A stretch of DNA of 64,000 nucleotides from Eutreptiella sp. 'Long Island Sound 2002' (Eukaryota; Euglenozoa; Euglenophyceae; Eutreptiales; Eutreptiaceae): assembly GCA_964036045.1 (NCBI GenBank), contig OZ038385.1, positions 30,138,306 to 30,202,305 of the forward strand, in the 5' to 3' direction. Of this stretch, positions 10,225 through 22,439 are shown piece after piece. Below the pieces are notes generated by a model. The model did no database searches and was not told the origin of the DNA. It was given only the letters and a program-made list of their open reading frames with translations. The stretch's first letter is position 1, and every line of letters starts with the position of its first letter. Position numbers and translations under genes: made by a program.

Positions 10225-10674
10225 ATGGCATGGGCCCGCAACCAGCAGATTTGGCTCCGACTGGACAAACCACATGACACCAGGATGCACTGTGAGATTG
10301 TGGACAACCATGGGGAACCATTGCTAATGAGCAATTAGGAGCTCTACTCGGTGATGGTCCAGATCAACTGGACCCTGAAGACTCAGGCTCTGGCGAACAT
10401 GCAGGTCCAGTGGCGACCCAAACGTGCAGGCAAGTGGCACCCGTTCCAGTGGGAGGCGATCCTCCACTGTCCGACGACAGAGGGACACAGAGCGGTGCCC
10501 TCCTCGGTGAGCAGAACTGGAGATTGCATGCATGTGTGGCTGGCAGGCCGAGCGGACCTCTTGCGGCTGTTCCAAAGAACGCTCTTCAGGCAGGCGGACC
10601 GGGTACCCGGGGACGCTGTTCGGTTCCTCTACACGCTGCTGAACACACCCCCATGCGAAAGAAGATACGCATGA
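10225..10674 (+). pseudogene. 150-codon ORF with one in-frame TAG
   Basis: ATG at 10225 (MAWARNQQIWLRLDKPHD...) opens a frame that meets TAG at 10336-10338 and then continues without another stop to TGA at 10672-10674. The second part reads VMVQINWTLKTQALANMQVQ and later WLAGRADLLRLFQRTLFRQ. Both parts look like ordinary protein, so the TAG is probably a nonsense mutation; a read-through or recoded codon cannot be excluded from one copy. No family recognised. Neighbours are low-complexity DNA. Confidence 0.5.
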
Positions 10675-11456
10675 CAGGGGGTGACACACAGGAGAGAAAG
10701 GTTGGAGCACGTGGTGCAGATACCCAATCGTCGTGGCTCAGTGGATACACCACACCTTTTGTCCCGTAGAGGAATGGATGGGGGGATAGAGATGCACCGA
10801 AGACCCGAACCCCCCCACCCCCTTTTTTTTTGGGCGGGAAGGAGAGGGAGAGAGGGCAGAGCACAGTGGGAAAGGAACAGAGAGGAGCAACAGGAGAGAG
10901 AGAGAGCAGGAGAGAAAAAGAGAGAATGGGAGGGAGAGAGTAGGGGAGAGACTCGCAGAGCAAGAGACAGGGGCTAACCGGCGCAAAGGGAGGGTGGTGG
11001 GTTCGAGCTGACCAGGGTGTATGGGACGCCAAGACAGCACGAAACAGTCAAGTGGCGAAAAACAGGGCGCCGTGGCGCCCCAGAGCCACAGGCTCGACAT
11101 GTCGTCACGTGTGGAAAGGCTGAAGCATGACAGGGGCTGCGAGAGTGCGGCCCACGTGAGGTAGTTGGATTCTAGTGGGCAAGGACAGGTGGACAGCATG
11201 CGCATGAATGGAGTCGAGCGGAAAAGGTAGGCGCCACACACGGTACAGCAATGATCTGTTGAGACACCTGACAGCAGGAGCAAATGCTGAAACGTTGAGA
11301 CGCCTTTGCGCCATCACGGGCGCCTTTGCGCCCCTGAGGCACGAGTACGACACGTCCTTACGTGCCAGGGAATGAGTGCAAGGCACGGGCACGACCTGCA
11401 GGGCAAGGGTTAGAGTCTAACCGGCACTTTGGGTGGGTGGTGGATGCGAGCTGACC
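10675..11456. repeat. Purine-rich stretch and a diverged duplicated segment
   Basis: 10840-10970 is GA-rich. The words CTAACCGGC...GGTGG...CGAGCTGACC occur at 10975-11010 and again at 11417-11455. GCGCC...GCGCCCC...CACGT blocks near 11066-11110 and 11317-11365 also correspond. Probably an old local duplication of about 0.25-0.45 kb; no gene supported. Confidence 0.4.
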
Positions 11457-11599
11457 TCAATGTTCAGAGGAGCAGAGCCAATGCACAGTCAGCAACCACC
11501 TGGTGTGGTACAGATGTGGTCTACGCTGCAGTGCAGCAAGCATGACATTGAACAATGTGGTTATGACCATGCGCCTGTGACACGGGGGCGTATGCGAAC

Positions 11600-11823
11600 C
11601 TAGTTTCCGTTGCCTCATGGCCCACCGGCAGGGGCTTGTCCAGGTGGACCCCCCCCCCCCCAGGTCCACCCATACCCACCTCCCCTGCCTCAAAATCCTT
11701 TGATGCACCCGCTGCATCAAAAAACGGACTCTCCGGGGGGACGAGGAGGGGGTGGTCCAAGTTTGGGGGGTGGGGGCTAGTTAGGACGGCCGGGTCCCAT
11801 GGCAGGTACATGCCAGACCAATC
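11600..11823 (-). CDS. Candidate exon, minus strand
   Basis: On the minus strand the acceptor-like GGCTGCAAG (ending 11824) is followed by an open frame DWSGMYLPWDPAVLTSP..., then PPESPFFDAAGASKDFEAGE, HLDKPLPVGHEATE, and a donor-like AG|GTTCGC at 11599. The composition is mixed and protein-like. Function unknown. Confidence 0.35.
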
Positions 11824-11947
11824 CTTGCAGCCGAAGCACAAATGCATGGTGTGTGGTCATACCTGAGGATGTGGAGCGATGGTTCTTGACCGGATGGTCT
11901 ACACTAGCTCCAATTCATTCTTTTGCGACGGTTTTATGACTAGCGGT

Positions 11948-12280
11948 GTTTTTTGACCTCGAATCATTATTGACGTATGGTCTACACTTGACTTGATGAA
12001 CTCCACACCCTCCACAAAATAGTACCCTCACATGTTTGCAGTGATTGGCCTTGTTTTTTGACCTCGAATCATTATTGACGGATGGTCTACACTTGCTTTG
12101 GTGAGCTCCACAACCTCCACAAAATAGTACCCCGGCCCAGTCCACACATGTCTGCAGTGCTTGGCATGGTTTTTTGACCCCCAATCATCATTGACGGATG
12201 GTCTACACTCGCTTTGGTGAGCCTTAAACCCTCCAAAAAGAAAAACAATACCGTGGCCAAGTCTGCGTTGCTTGGCCTGT
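11948..12280. repeat. Three tandem copies of a 103-116-bp unit
   Basis: Each unit starts GTTTTTTGACC(T/C)C(G/C)AATCAT, continues with GATGGTCTACACT and ends near GCAGTG(A/C)TTGGC. Copies run about 11949-12052, 12053-12168 and 12169-12280, with a partial copy before. The array abuts the 5' end of the second LINE. Confidence 0.8.
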
Positions 12281-12345
12281 TTTGGTTTTACGGTGGTGAT
12301 CCCCACACGCACGCCCCGTCAACACATATCTGCAGCCAGTGAATC

Positions 12346-15300
12346 ATGCAACTGCATGGATACTCCCCCACCTCAGGAGTCAGACAGGGCTGCCCTCTCT
12401 CACCCATTCTGTTCTCGATGCTTATTTCACCAATAATTGTCAATTGGCGATCCTTGCACCAAGACATCCGCTCACTATTGTATGCAGACGACTTACTGAT
12501 CATTCTACCCTTTCCCCAGCATCTTTTTGTGAAATTGATTCATGGAGTTCTGCACGAGCTTGCCCTCTTCACCAGGATCACGGGGCTCAAGGTTAATTTC
12601 GACAAGTCGGCAATTCTGTTGAAAGGAACATGGAGCCTGCATCACAAATCACTCATCAACTCCCTACCAATTGCAATCAAGCCATCTGCTAAATACCTCG
12701 GGGTACTACTAGGCAATGCGACACCCGAGGAATCGTTTGCTCCGGCACTGCAGAAGGCTCTCCACCGAGCAGTGCGCATGCAAGCATGGGGATTGACACT
12801 CCGGCAACGCATAGAGCTACTCAAACAATGGATACTGCCAATACTGACGGTACCAGCGCGTGTCATTTTCCACACCAAGGCGATTTGTACCCAACTGGCT
12901 GATGTGTACCGCATTGCACTCAAATTGAACCCGTGGGGTATCACTCTCCCCATCTTGGGACTGCCAGCATTAGAAGGAGGATTCTCGCTGATGCCCCCCG
13001 AAATCTTTTCTGATGTGGCAACACGCCTCGATGTTTTTGCAATACATCAAAGAGCCAGCGACCATCTCCAACATCCTAGCCGTGCCCTTCAAGCACCGGG
13101 CTCAGAGATACGGAGTGCACTGCACCTCGGCAACCCTCCCCTTTTTCAGCATGGGACCTGTACCTTACAGCACCATGCCCACCATGGCCTTTGCCGCCAA
13201 GGCATACTCCATTGCCATGAATTTGGCCTCACCCACACTGCCAGCAGTAGAACCAGCCGTGCTACCACTGTGGCACAATCGATTGTTTGCGAAATCATCA
13301 GGCAGGACTTACTACTCCCCACCGCTGATACGAAAAAATGTGATACTTCTCAGAGACATCATCCAGCTTACGGAACTGTGCGAAGCACTGCCACACACGT
13401 GGAAATCTGTATATCGATTACACAAGCGAAAGCTGCTTTCTCTGCGCAGTTCCCCCCCCGCAGTACATCACGTGCCGAGCTTTTGGTTTTAATGGCAATC
13501 TTATGCTGTTTCCAGGGAACTTGCCAAGCCGAAAAATTTCTGCACCAGACAGTCCAGGGACACATGGAAGGCCCTCATGGCCCTACAGCCACCAGACTCG
13601 GACAGACATTTCATTTACAGGACATTATGGCGTAAACTCCCGACGGGACCACGCCAAGCAAGAATGAACCCAGGACAGACCAACTGCCCTATTGATGGGG
13701 TACCTGAAACCCACAAGCACCTCTGCACGGACTGCCGCTTTTTGAAAATTGCATTTGACTGCATCAACAAGGCGTATGCGCCTATCGTGATTGAAGGCAA
13801 CCCCATTTCTTCATTGTCCGCATTGGTCTGGAATACCCCCTCCCTTCGCCTGAGTACAACACCAGGACTTCTGGCCTGGTCGGCCATTGCGGTGAACTGG
13901 GGTCTACGCACATCAGCCCGGATTAAAGGCCTAATCGTCACGTGGGAAAACTTTCTGACTGGTTGGGTGAAAAAACTAGCCACTTGGCAACAATACACTC
14001 TGAGGTGGCTGCCCACTGCTGAGCTAAGTATATTCGCAGACTGCGTCCTGCAGCTTTTAGAAGATGGTAAGCTGGTTCACCCCAATCTCTCCTGCTTTGC
14101 CAATCTGCCGAGGCCACAACGCTCAGGCAATAACGCCAAGATGGCCAGGAAACTAGCTGCAAAGCAAGAGTTTGCCTCCCAATTGGAGGGAATCGTGGCA
14201 CAAGGGCTGACACAGATATATACGGACGGCTCATCAGAAAGGGTCCTGCCCATCGGGTATATCGGTGGATACGGAGTCCATGTGCCGAACACACCGGACC
14301 TGGGGGCGCCTATGCCAGTACACCTACCACAAACAAATAATGCTACAGAGATGTACGCAGTGACTCAGGGACCGAAAGTTTTTCCACAAGCAAACCTAGC
14401 CCTGATGACAGACTCTGCCCTGGTCTACCTGGGGGTTACCGGTGCAGCTAGGATTTGGAAAATCCGTGGCTGGCACGGATCACACGGCCCCATACTACAC
14501 CCGGAACTTTGGGAAGAGCTTCTACAGCTCATCGCAGACCACCAAGGAACACTGAATTGGTACAAGGTCCCCTCCCATGTGCAGATAGAGGGCAATGAAC
14601 GAGCCAATGATTTGGCGGAATGGGGAAGGCAGCAAAACCCATTATATCCTGAACCCCCCGGGGACAGGGAGGAGGGCAGGGAAGACACAGAAGCGAACCA
14701 CAGCAAGGTGATCATTTTTTCACACAAGCACCCATCCCCTCCCGAGCCCGCAGTACATGCAGATGCACCCCCACCCCTAGTGGTGCAAGAGCCCCCGACA
14801 CCGCCGTGTGCAACACCGTCCACTCCCATGTCAGGCACGCAGTCAGATACACACAACATAATGACACCTGTCGTGACACCTATCAGAGTACCGGTCAGTG
14901 CCTCTCCACTGTGTAGAGATACACCCGCCCGCCTGCTATTGAATGAACTGGATTTATGCCTCATGGATGAACCCGTAAGTCGTCAAAGTGTCTCCTTTTC
15001 GGAGACCACAGTGTCTTTCGCCTCCACAGAGGATTGCATTCAGCCTCAGGCATCGCAGGACAGTGTGCTCGCGGTATCAGGGAGTGAGAACCATTCGGTC
15101 ACACGACCAGCCAAACGAAGGCATTTCAACACGTCAAGCCCGGTGCCATCAAGCCCAACCTCGGTGGATCTACACCCACACAGAACAACCATGTACTTAC
15201 CCAGCATGCCTCCGCGTTCCAACAGACAGCCTGTATACTCCCCACGGCAACCCGCATCGCCTGTGGCGCCAGACACGCCCAATTTCTGGCATTGCTCAAT

Positions 15301-15400
15301 TTGTGACACCGAGTGTTCAGGGCACTCCCCACCAGAATCACCTACCACTCTGGACTCCGGCTGTTCTGAGACACAGGGGCCTTCTCCCATGTCAGAGTGA
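12346..15400 (+). pseudogene. Second LINE: RT (5'-truncated) plus RNase H and a long tail
   Basis: Frame 1 begins just before RT motif B (SGVRQGCPLSPILF, 12373 on), then YADD at 12481-12492, motif D (GLKVNFDKSAILL) and motif E (YLGVLLG). Motif A is missing, so the copy is 5'-truncated at about 12335. Near 13010-13030 the coding frame shifts to frame 2; a TAA at 13490-13492 interrupts that frame and then it continues to TGA 15398-15400. It carries a degenerate zinc finger (CPIDGVPETHKHLCTDC) and an RNase H domain: Asp in YTDGS (14225), Glu in NNATEMY (14348), Asp in MTDSA (14411), His/Asp in PSHVQIEGNERANDLAEWG. The last 250 residues are Pro/Ser/Thr-rich. Unrelated in composition to the first LINE. 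Confidence 0.85.
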
Positions 15401-16138
15401 GTGGGCAAGAATGCACCTGATCTGAGGTTGAAACTGTGGTAGCGACATGATGTGATTGACTTCTGTACCCAGTCACGCTATGTACTCGATTGAGGTACAC
15501 CCCATGCCCCCAGAGGGGCCCCCCTCCCCGGGGGACCTGATGCAAAGTCCAATTTGGCTCCGGTGCCTGTGGATGCTCTGCGGCACGGAGACATTGGCCT
15601 GTTTGACCTTTGTGCCCAGTCACGACTATGTACATAGATAGTGGAGCACCCCAACCAAGAAGGGGACACGTTGAGCCTGTGTGATTGAACAGCATATGAA
15701 TGCACTGGCAGTATGAACCATATGGATGTACGACAGGCGGTGGTGGACGCCTGTACGTTTCAGCAAACCACCTTTATGGCCAGTGAATCATAGTCCACAA
15801 TTGCTAGCCGGCGAAAGAATGATAATTTAGCTTGCCGAAACTCAGGCTTTGGCACATATTCATACCACACGAGGCACCGCTGAGCGTTGCAGAGAGCACT
15901 AAAAAAAGTAACCGTCGAGATGTATTAATATGCGTTGCAAAGCACGGCAAAGCGCTCCACCAGCACCGAAAGCTGGCAAACAGGCAAAAAAAGAGGAGTG
16001 CTTGTGTATAATGGGTTGACCCCTTCCGGACTCAAGAAAAAGGAGGAGTGCTTCGTCCGTTGCAAAAAGGCCAAACAAAAAAGCATCATCCACCGTCCGG
16101 ATATATCAATATAGGGTGCCGCAACCACCGCAGAGTAC
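15401..16138. other. LINE 3' flank and gene-free stretch
   Basis: CCCAGTCACG(A)CTATGTAC occurs at 15470 and 15616, a short direct repeat with its surroundings. From 15950 to 16230 there are diverged repeats of a segment reading EECFVRCKKAKQKSIIH / DCLVCCKQAEEKIIH, possibly coding relics. No gene can be drawn with confidence. Confidence 0.35.
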
Positions 16139-16239
16139 TTGAGCAACAGTGAGAACAAGCAATATGCTGAAACAGGGGACTGCTTGGTCTGCTGCAAACA
16201 AGCAGAAGAAAAGATCATCCACCTCGGTCCCAGGGGTCA

Positions 16240-17609
16240 ATGGGTGCATTTTGGTCGTGGCGCGGCTCTCTCTCCCTCTTCTCCACCTCCTCTTCCTCCA
16301 TTTCTTCCTCCTCTTCTTCCTCCATCTCTTCCACCTCTTCCTCCATCTCTCCCAACTTATTCACCTCCACTGCGGCGGGTACTGCTGGGGTCGCCTTAGG
16401 CTCCTCGGGCTCCCTCTCCTACTCGGTTGTCTCGCCTTCTTCCGCCCTTGGCCTCGGCGTTCCAGGCTTGTGCAAGTCCGTGTCACCCGGGCCCACCACC
16501 AGAAGAATTTGGGCACCTTCTCGAACCCAAGACTGGGGTGTCCGCCCACGACACAAGAGGTAGTCTAGGCATTGGTAGGGCTCAACAACTCGAACGGGCA
16601 TGTCGCCTTCTTCCACCCATCCTTCGGCTTTCGGCTGCCACACCTCGTATGGCTCACCATGGTACAACCCTGCGGACATCAGTGCTTGGAACAGAACCGG
16701 TGCACAGCTTGCCATTGATGGTAAAAAGAAGGCTCCTTGGCATTAGCCATGATCTCGGGGTACGCTTTGTCATACGTCGGTCGGGGTAATCGTTTCTGCC
16801 GCGGTAGGCACAGGGTTCTTCTCCACCCAATTGGCGGTTGCTGAGATCATCTACTTGCATTTCCGGTCGGTGATGGCAAAGCCAGCCGAGCCCTTCTTTT
16901 GCACCATCTTTGCCCAATCCTTGGGTCTGGTCCCAGCGGTAGTGACGATGGCCGCCATTGCCGTGTATATGCAAACCACCACTGTGTTTTTGTCCGGCCT
17001 GTGACTCTCACCACCTCCCATCCTTCTTCCCACGCCAATACCTTCTCTAACGTTCTTGAGGCTACGGAATCCCAGATGTCGATGATGCAGACGTACGCAT
17101 CCACTTCCGGTTCGCTCCGCTTGCGCTGCTTCTTGGGATAGTTCTTGATGTGGGGCTTCTCACTCGCCCTTCTTGTCACGACCACGGCAAAACCATGCCG
17201 CACGCCCTCGCCGGTTGCACCCCACGATCCAGCCTTCTTGGGCAATTTGCTCACTAGCTCCTTGCGCTTTCGCTTCTTGGTCAGGGGTTGGGGCTTCGCT
17301 TCTTCTCTTCCAATCTCACCCGAATCTTCTAATACTCCGCCAGCCTCTTCTTTACCTTATGATGGAGGACAGCCCGGGCATATTTTCCCCGATGTTTGCC
17401 AACACTTGCGAGACGTTCAGCAGGTGGTGGCTGGGAGGGATGTTGACGCTCAGCGGAGACCGGAGTACACACGGCCGTGTCTCCCATGAGAAGTAGCCTC
17501 CAGTCGCAGGGCCCTTATGCTGCCACCCCCGTTCCGCTCCAATTCTCTTTGCTTCGTCAACAGGGACTGCGGCACCCCGCTTGGCCTCAGGTTTGGCGGC
17601 GGCGGACAT
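16240..17609 (-). pseudogene. Unknown gene with basic middle and acidic tail, broken or intron-bearing
   Basis: ATG at 17609 in good context opens MSAAAKPEAKRGAAVPVDEA..., which runs to 17355 where CATAAG|GTAAAG could be a donor. A second block (about 17275-16990) is Lys/Arg-rich (KKRKRKELVSKLPKKAGSWG) and contains PEVDAYVCIIDIWDSVASR. The frame then changes near 17000 (TVVVCIYTAMAAIVTTAG to TDRKCK, stop 16851). A third block (16715-16419) reads MSAGLYHGEPYEVWQPKAEG, and the end is a Glu-rich run around 16360-16250. The blocks are all on one strand in order, so one gene of about 350-400 codons is likely. No domain recognised. Frame changes may be introns or decay. Confidence 0.45.
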
Positions 17610-18690
17610 TGCAAAAGAAGCACCCTAGTCGCAAAACGTGCTGCAATTTTTATACGGCTACACTACTGGACGGCGGGCTAGACTGCTTCGCTGCTGTGGA
17701 CACCAACACTATTGATCTCACGCCGCATGATGGGCACGGATCCACAAACTAGCCATCCTGGCGAATAAAGATAATATTGTAGACTGCACGGTCACCAGAC
17801 ATTGCGCAACAAAGGGGCGTGCGCGTTGCGCAGGTAGCAGGGAAAACGGCATTACAGTATCACATTGAATCCCTTGTGGTGTTCACCAACACGACTTGGC
17901 CTTGGTGTGTCGATTGTGTGACAACGAAAATGAAAAAGCCATTATGACCCCTTACCCCAAAGAGAAACAACAAACCGCTGCATTCTGTGAACGGGAGGTG
18001 CTGCTGGTGCGGGTCGCGGTTGCAGTTTGAGCGCTACTCCCCCTAGAAACCCACGTGCCTCGTATTGTGGGTTCCCAGTGACATCAAAAAGTTGCCCTTT
18101 GGGGGCGTCAATCAAGCGGACATATTCACCGGCAGCAACCCCATCTATGCAAATCATATGGGAGTCTCCCTCATTCTAAGAGTTCCTCTGCTGTGGGGCC
18201 TGCTGGGCGGGTTGGGATTGCCCCTCCATCTCGGGTTGAGCTTGTCCCTCTCCCTCATTCACATCCACCTCATCCGGTCACTCCTCGGCCACATCGGGCA
18301 GATGCAAACAAACAATCTTCGCGGGAGTCGGTGATAACACACTGGCAGCAGGTTGTTGGCATAATGCGCCGTTCATCAACACCCGATGTTTTCGGAAGTT
18401 TGCTGTCATGTACGATAGCGGTGGGCACATTGGCCGATTGCCCAGAGCCACTTTTTTCGGAGGTCGGAAATGGGGGCTGCTCTTAAATCATACCGCAGCA
18501 AATCTAATGTCCCTGATCGTGGGACATGCTCACGGAGCGCCAGGTTCACACAAAGCAACAAATTCAGTGTCAAAATCACCTTCGGACGCAGTTCTATGCA
18601 GTACTATGGCACAGAGAGACAGAGGGATCAGTAACTTGGCGCATAAACAGAGTTCATGGCTGGCCGCAGTGGTCTGCCATTGGCAGGCGT
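17610..18690. other. No supportable gene
   Basis: Short overlapping ORFs only. A few Pro/His-rich frames near 18190-18300 have no domain or consistent codon pattern. Confidence 0.4.
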
Positions 18691-18699
18691 AGTGGGTCT

Positions 18700-19742
18700 C
18701 GTCGGTCCTCATCGACGCCATAACCCAAACGGAAAGACACAAACTACGGGCCGAGGTTGGCCTCTTCGAGTTCCAAATGATCCAGGCCGTTCAGACCTTG
18801 AGACAGAAACTAGCCGACCCCACACCATAGCAACCACCGTCCCCCCTATGGCTGACCAGGTTTATTGCACGGCCACTAGCACCATGGGAAACTGCACGGA
18901 ACCTACGCGATCACGTCGGAGCGCCAGTGCGATGACCCGCCCGACACCGAAAGGGTGAGGCAGAGACTACATATGTGCCTATAGATGCCGAAATGTGGCC
19001 CCAAGTAGCACACACTGCCAACGATGGGGAGGCGGTGACCTGGTTTACCAACATACATAGATCACAAAACCAGACGCAGGAAGAGTGCACGCCAAAGACG
19101 TGTGGACAACCTAACCCTATGGTGGGAGCACTATCTCTCGTTCTATGACAAACTGGCTTTACAGCACGCACACCGTGCGTGTGAGACCTACCGGTTTGCC
19201 CAGGCCTCAGAGACTGCACAACAACACATACAGGAGCTATGTGCCGTGTACACCAAAACACTGACAGCCAACAAGGATTACCGCCTGCTGGTGACAAACC
19301 TGCCTAAGGAACACATAGAGACACAACGACTTAAAACCGCATACACAACAATGTGTATGGAGCGCCGACAATGGTACGACCATGCAAAACACGACACCAT
19401 GTGTCAGTATGCAGACATGAAATTGTCACTCCTCTCATACGAGAGGTTCGTGCGAATGCGCACAGACACTGCTGTGCTTCTCACATGCCACACACAACAA
19501 GCCCTATACACATTGCTACAGCAGGAACGCATCATACAATTGACGCCGAAAACTGCAAAAAGTTGCTGACTAAAGGCAGCCCTGTACTGGGACGCCTCCA
19601 GACAAGCACGAAGACTATATACTTCATACGGAAACGGCCACGAGAGCAGTGCGACCCCACCTTGTGGGAAGTCCCGTTGCGGCCACTACCAAAACGACAG
19701 AAAGCGCAATGGGATCCAAAGGAGTGGGAAATCCCCCTAATA
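18700..19742 (+). pseudogene. Decayed protein-coding region, product unknown
   Basis: A coding-like frame from about 18700 (ITQTERHKLRAEVGLFEFQM...) has stops at about 18828 and 18938 yet continues as DAEMWPQVAHTANDGEAVTW. At 19102 the coding sense moves to frame 1 (LWWEHYLSFYDKLALQHAHR ... QQERIIQLTPKTAKSC, stop 19567-19569). It then moves to frame 3 again for a tail ending 19742 with the near-repeat DPTLWEVPL / DPKEWEIPL. The middle piece is helical in character and Arg/Lys/His/Gln-rich. Probably an old mobile-element ORF; no motif proves it. Confidence 0.4.
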
Positions 19743-19994
19743 TGACTACACCCACATCAACGGGAAACCATGGGGGCCCAGCCAAGATCTGACTCCCATA
19801 TGCTCACCCTGGCACTGCCAAAATCTGTACTTATTCGCTGAACTTTGCCCTTGCGGCACCTGGCACATTCAGAACTGGCCTTTTTGATTGAAAAAATGCA
19901 TGCAGTACTATGGCACACGGCCATGGATGTGTACCGCTAACTATTATGAAGCCAGCCTACCCCTCGAGGGTATAGTGGGCAGCATGGCCTTGTT

Positions 19995-20467
19995 TTGGTT
20001 GGGGTACCGCATCAGGACAAGCCAGTCACTGTAAACAGCCCGGTCTTCGTCCCTAACTGCACCCGCGCGTTCCTCGCGAGGTATGCGGTTTGCGACTGGA
20101 AAAGGACAAATGGCAAGGTTGCGGTACGCTGTCCCCCCGACCGTTTCATGTTTCGAGGGCGTGTATTCACCGATGCAGGCCATGGTTGTTGTATTGGTTA
20201 TGCTCAATCTTCTGCAAAGAAGGGTATAGAAGAGTGTGTTGCGTGGATTTAACCCGGTTCCACGGGAAAGATGCGCTCCAGGAAGGTTTTGAACATGTTC
20301 GTTTGGATGTGACTTTGCTCACCATGCACAACGCAGTGCCGCGCGAGTATCCGCTGCAACCGGGACTGAATGAGGGCATTGATGGGAGCCCCCATATTAA
20401 CGGAGTCAGCATTGAACACAGAGAACACAATAGATGGTACGACAAAACATCACCATTTTTTTTTTGA
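19995..20467 (+). pseudogene. Small ORFs in adjoining frames, product unknown
   Basis: Frame 3 from 19995 ends at TAA 20250-20252 (NSPVFVPNCTRAFLARYAVC and GRVFTDAGHGCCIGYAQSS). An overlapping frame 2 goes on with LTRFHGKDALQEGFEHVRLD and HINGVSIEHREHNRWYDK up to a T-run at 20457-20466. The two halves read as one protein with a frame change near 20240. No domain identified. Confidence 0.35.
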
Positions 20468-20716
20468 GGGGACAAGTAGGGAGAGCCAAAATGCCGTGGC
20501 ACACCTATGGGTGACGGACATATGTTCGCCGGTGTTGGACTTGGGGTGTGCGAGCCCCTAGCTTTGGACGTGCTGAATACGGTTGCCAACGGTTGGGGAA
20601 CCGTGGCTGTCCTTGGGGTTGACCATCGGCTGCTTGGGGTTTGGTTCGGGGGCGTTTGGGAGGGTGAGGCGGCACGCGTCTTAGAAGGTGGACGTGCGCA
20701 CGCTTACGCAAATGGC

Positions 20717-21470
20717 TCATCGCGACTTAGCAGCCTTTGCACGTTTTTCCACTCGGGGGTTGGTAGTGGGCCGCATGGGGAGGAGCGAGGTATGGCGATG
20801 TTCAAGAAGTGCACCCAACGTGGGTTGGCTAGCTGTGGCCTCGAATTGGACTGTTACATCCGGTGGTGGTGGTTTTCCCTTGAGGGGTGCACGGGCTAGA
20901 GGGCAGTTGGGGTCTATGGTAGAGGCAATAGCCAATGCCCTTTCAAGGCTTGGCTCAATAAAAGGGCTCCGGCTGACACACTCCCCGCGGAGGTACAGCT
21001 GGAGTGACCCCCAGCGGTGCACCGCAAATCTGTGGCACATGAGCCCCATACCCACAAGGTCGCGCATTGTAGATGGCTCAACAGTCTTGAGGAGGTGTTC
21101 GGTCCGCGGGGAGATGTGATCTTGCGCAGAGTGGCAGGGAAGTGTCGGGGCGTCTAGGGGTGCAACCACAAGGGGTCGGGTATGTGGTGGGGTGCTGTTA
21201 ACAGTGGGCTGGTACGGGGTGTGTGGTGTGCATGGGGTGTGAAGCCGAGGGAGGAAGCTGTAGCTTGGGGGGTCAACATGGGTAGAGGAGCGGCGCTGGT
21301 TGGGATGGTGGTGTGCAAAAATCCCGCTTAGCGAGGTCCGCCAAGGGATTTTCAGCATCCGAGTCCCATGGGTCCTCCTGAAAATCTCCGTATTGTAAGA
21401 TTTCTGGCAGGGCGGACCATCCCGCATTAACAAAGGGGAGGTACTGCTCAGGATCGACAGGGCAAGCCAT
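20717..21470 (-). pseudogene. About 250-codon unknown gene, one frame break
   Basis: ATG at 21470 opens MACPVDPEQYLPFVNAGWSA..., acidic and Trp-containing, to about 21275. The continuing coding sense is in the next frame (DPPSYSFLPRLHTPCTPHTP, later DLVGMGLMCHRFAVHRWGSL and FEATASQPTLGALLEHRHT) to a stop at 20717. The middle is Pro/Thr-rich. A longer ORF from 21556 in the second frame exists, but its N-terminal part lacks protein-like character. Product unknown. Confidence 0.4.
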
Positions 21471-21879
21471 GGGACTACGCGTGTACGAAAAAAAACGCAT
21501 TGGGCTCGCAAACCACCTACCAAGACCCCCAAAAAATCCGCAAACACGGTGCACAAATCAAGTTGACCATCACAAGGTTCTCATACGTGATCTGACAACA
21601 CTTCATATGAGCGGCTACGTGTGGCACTAATGATGCACTGTCCGCAAACAAACGCGCACAAAGCAAGACAGTGGATCCCCCACAAATTAGATACGACAGT
21701 TTGTTTTTTTTCATGAAAACGCGAATGTCGACCATGCCCCGGACAAGCCACCTGAATCCGTGCATCGCTCATCCCCACTAGCATCCCAGGGGTTAGTCGC
21801 ACCGCCGTGACTCCACGGATTCCAATTTCAAGGGAAGGGAGGAGGTCGCGCGCGCTGCGACCTGTTGCTAGATAGAAAT

Positions 21880-22157
21880 AAAAAGACGGGTAAAACACGA
21901 GGAAAATTTTTTTCTAAATAGCTGAAAATAAAGCTAATTAGCATAAAAAACGCTTAGGCCAAAAAGCGCGTTGCGAAACGCGTAAAAACGCGACGAAAAT
22001 TATTTCGACGTTAAATAGGTGAATAGTTAACGCCGTAAGCACCGTAACGCTCGTAGGAGCATAACGCCGTCCGCCTCGTCGTCTAACTAGCCATAGGCGC
22101 AAAGAAAAACGCGCCGCGAGCAGCGCGTAAAACTCGAAAATTTTTTCTAAGCCCCTG
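21880..22157. other. AT-rich patch with CGCG words
   Basis: Bounded by GAAAATTTTTTTC near 21902 and CGAAAATTTTTTC near 22135, with many AAACGCG/CGCGTAAA words between. The composition differs from both sides. No ORF supported. Confidence 0.4.
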
Positions 22158-22250
22158 CGTCCCTTCGCCCTGCTTCCTTTCATTTTCTTTCCTTCTCCAT
22201 GCACCTACCTCCCCTCCCTCGTGCCCCCCCTCACCCCTTTTCGTCAGCTT
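22158..22250 (+). promoter_or_regulatory. Long polypyrimidine tract
   Basis: About 90 bases almost wholly C and T (CCCTTCGCCCTGCTTCC and on), ending near CGTCAGCTTAGG. It immediately precedes the purine/C-rich, T-depleted block and marks a sharp strand-composition switch. It could be a promoter-proximal or splice-acceptor region, or simple sequence; no function can be shown. Confidence 0.3.
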
Positions 22251-22439
22251 AGGCGACCGGCCCTGGGGGAAAAGCGGTCAACCCCTTGCAAGCAAGACCA
22301 TCCTCTTTGAGATCGCGTGGCCACACGTAAGTCAGCAAAATAACCTTGGTATTGCTGCCCGCCTGCGTGCGTGAGTTGGTGTCTAATTTTCTAGCGAGAA
22401 ACATTTTAATTTTTGGTTTTCAGAAAGTTTTCAAAGGAA

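Noticed and set aside
10728-10760. tRNA-like A box (TGGCTCAGTGGATA)
   Set aside because: No matching B box at proper distance and no cloverleaf could be drawn. A similar A-box-like word at 26640 failed the same way.
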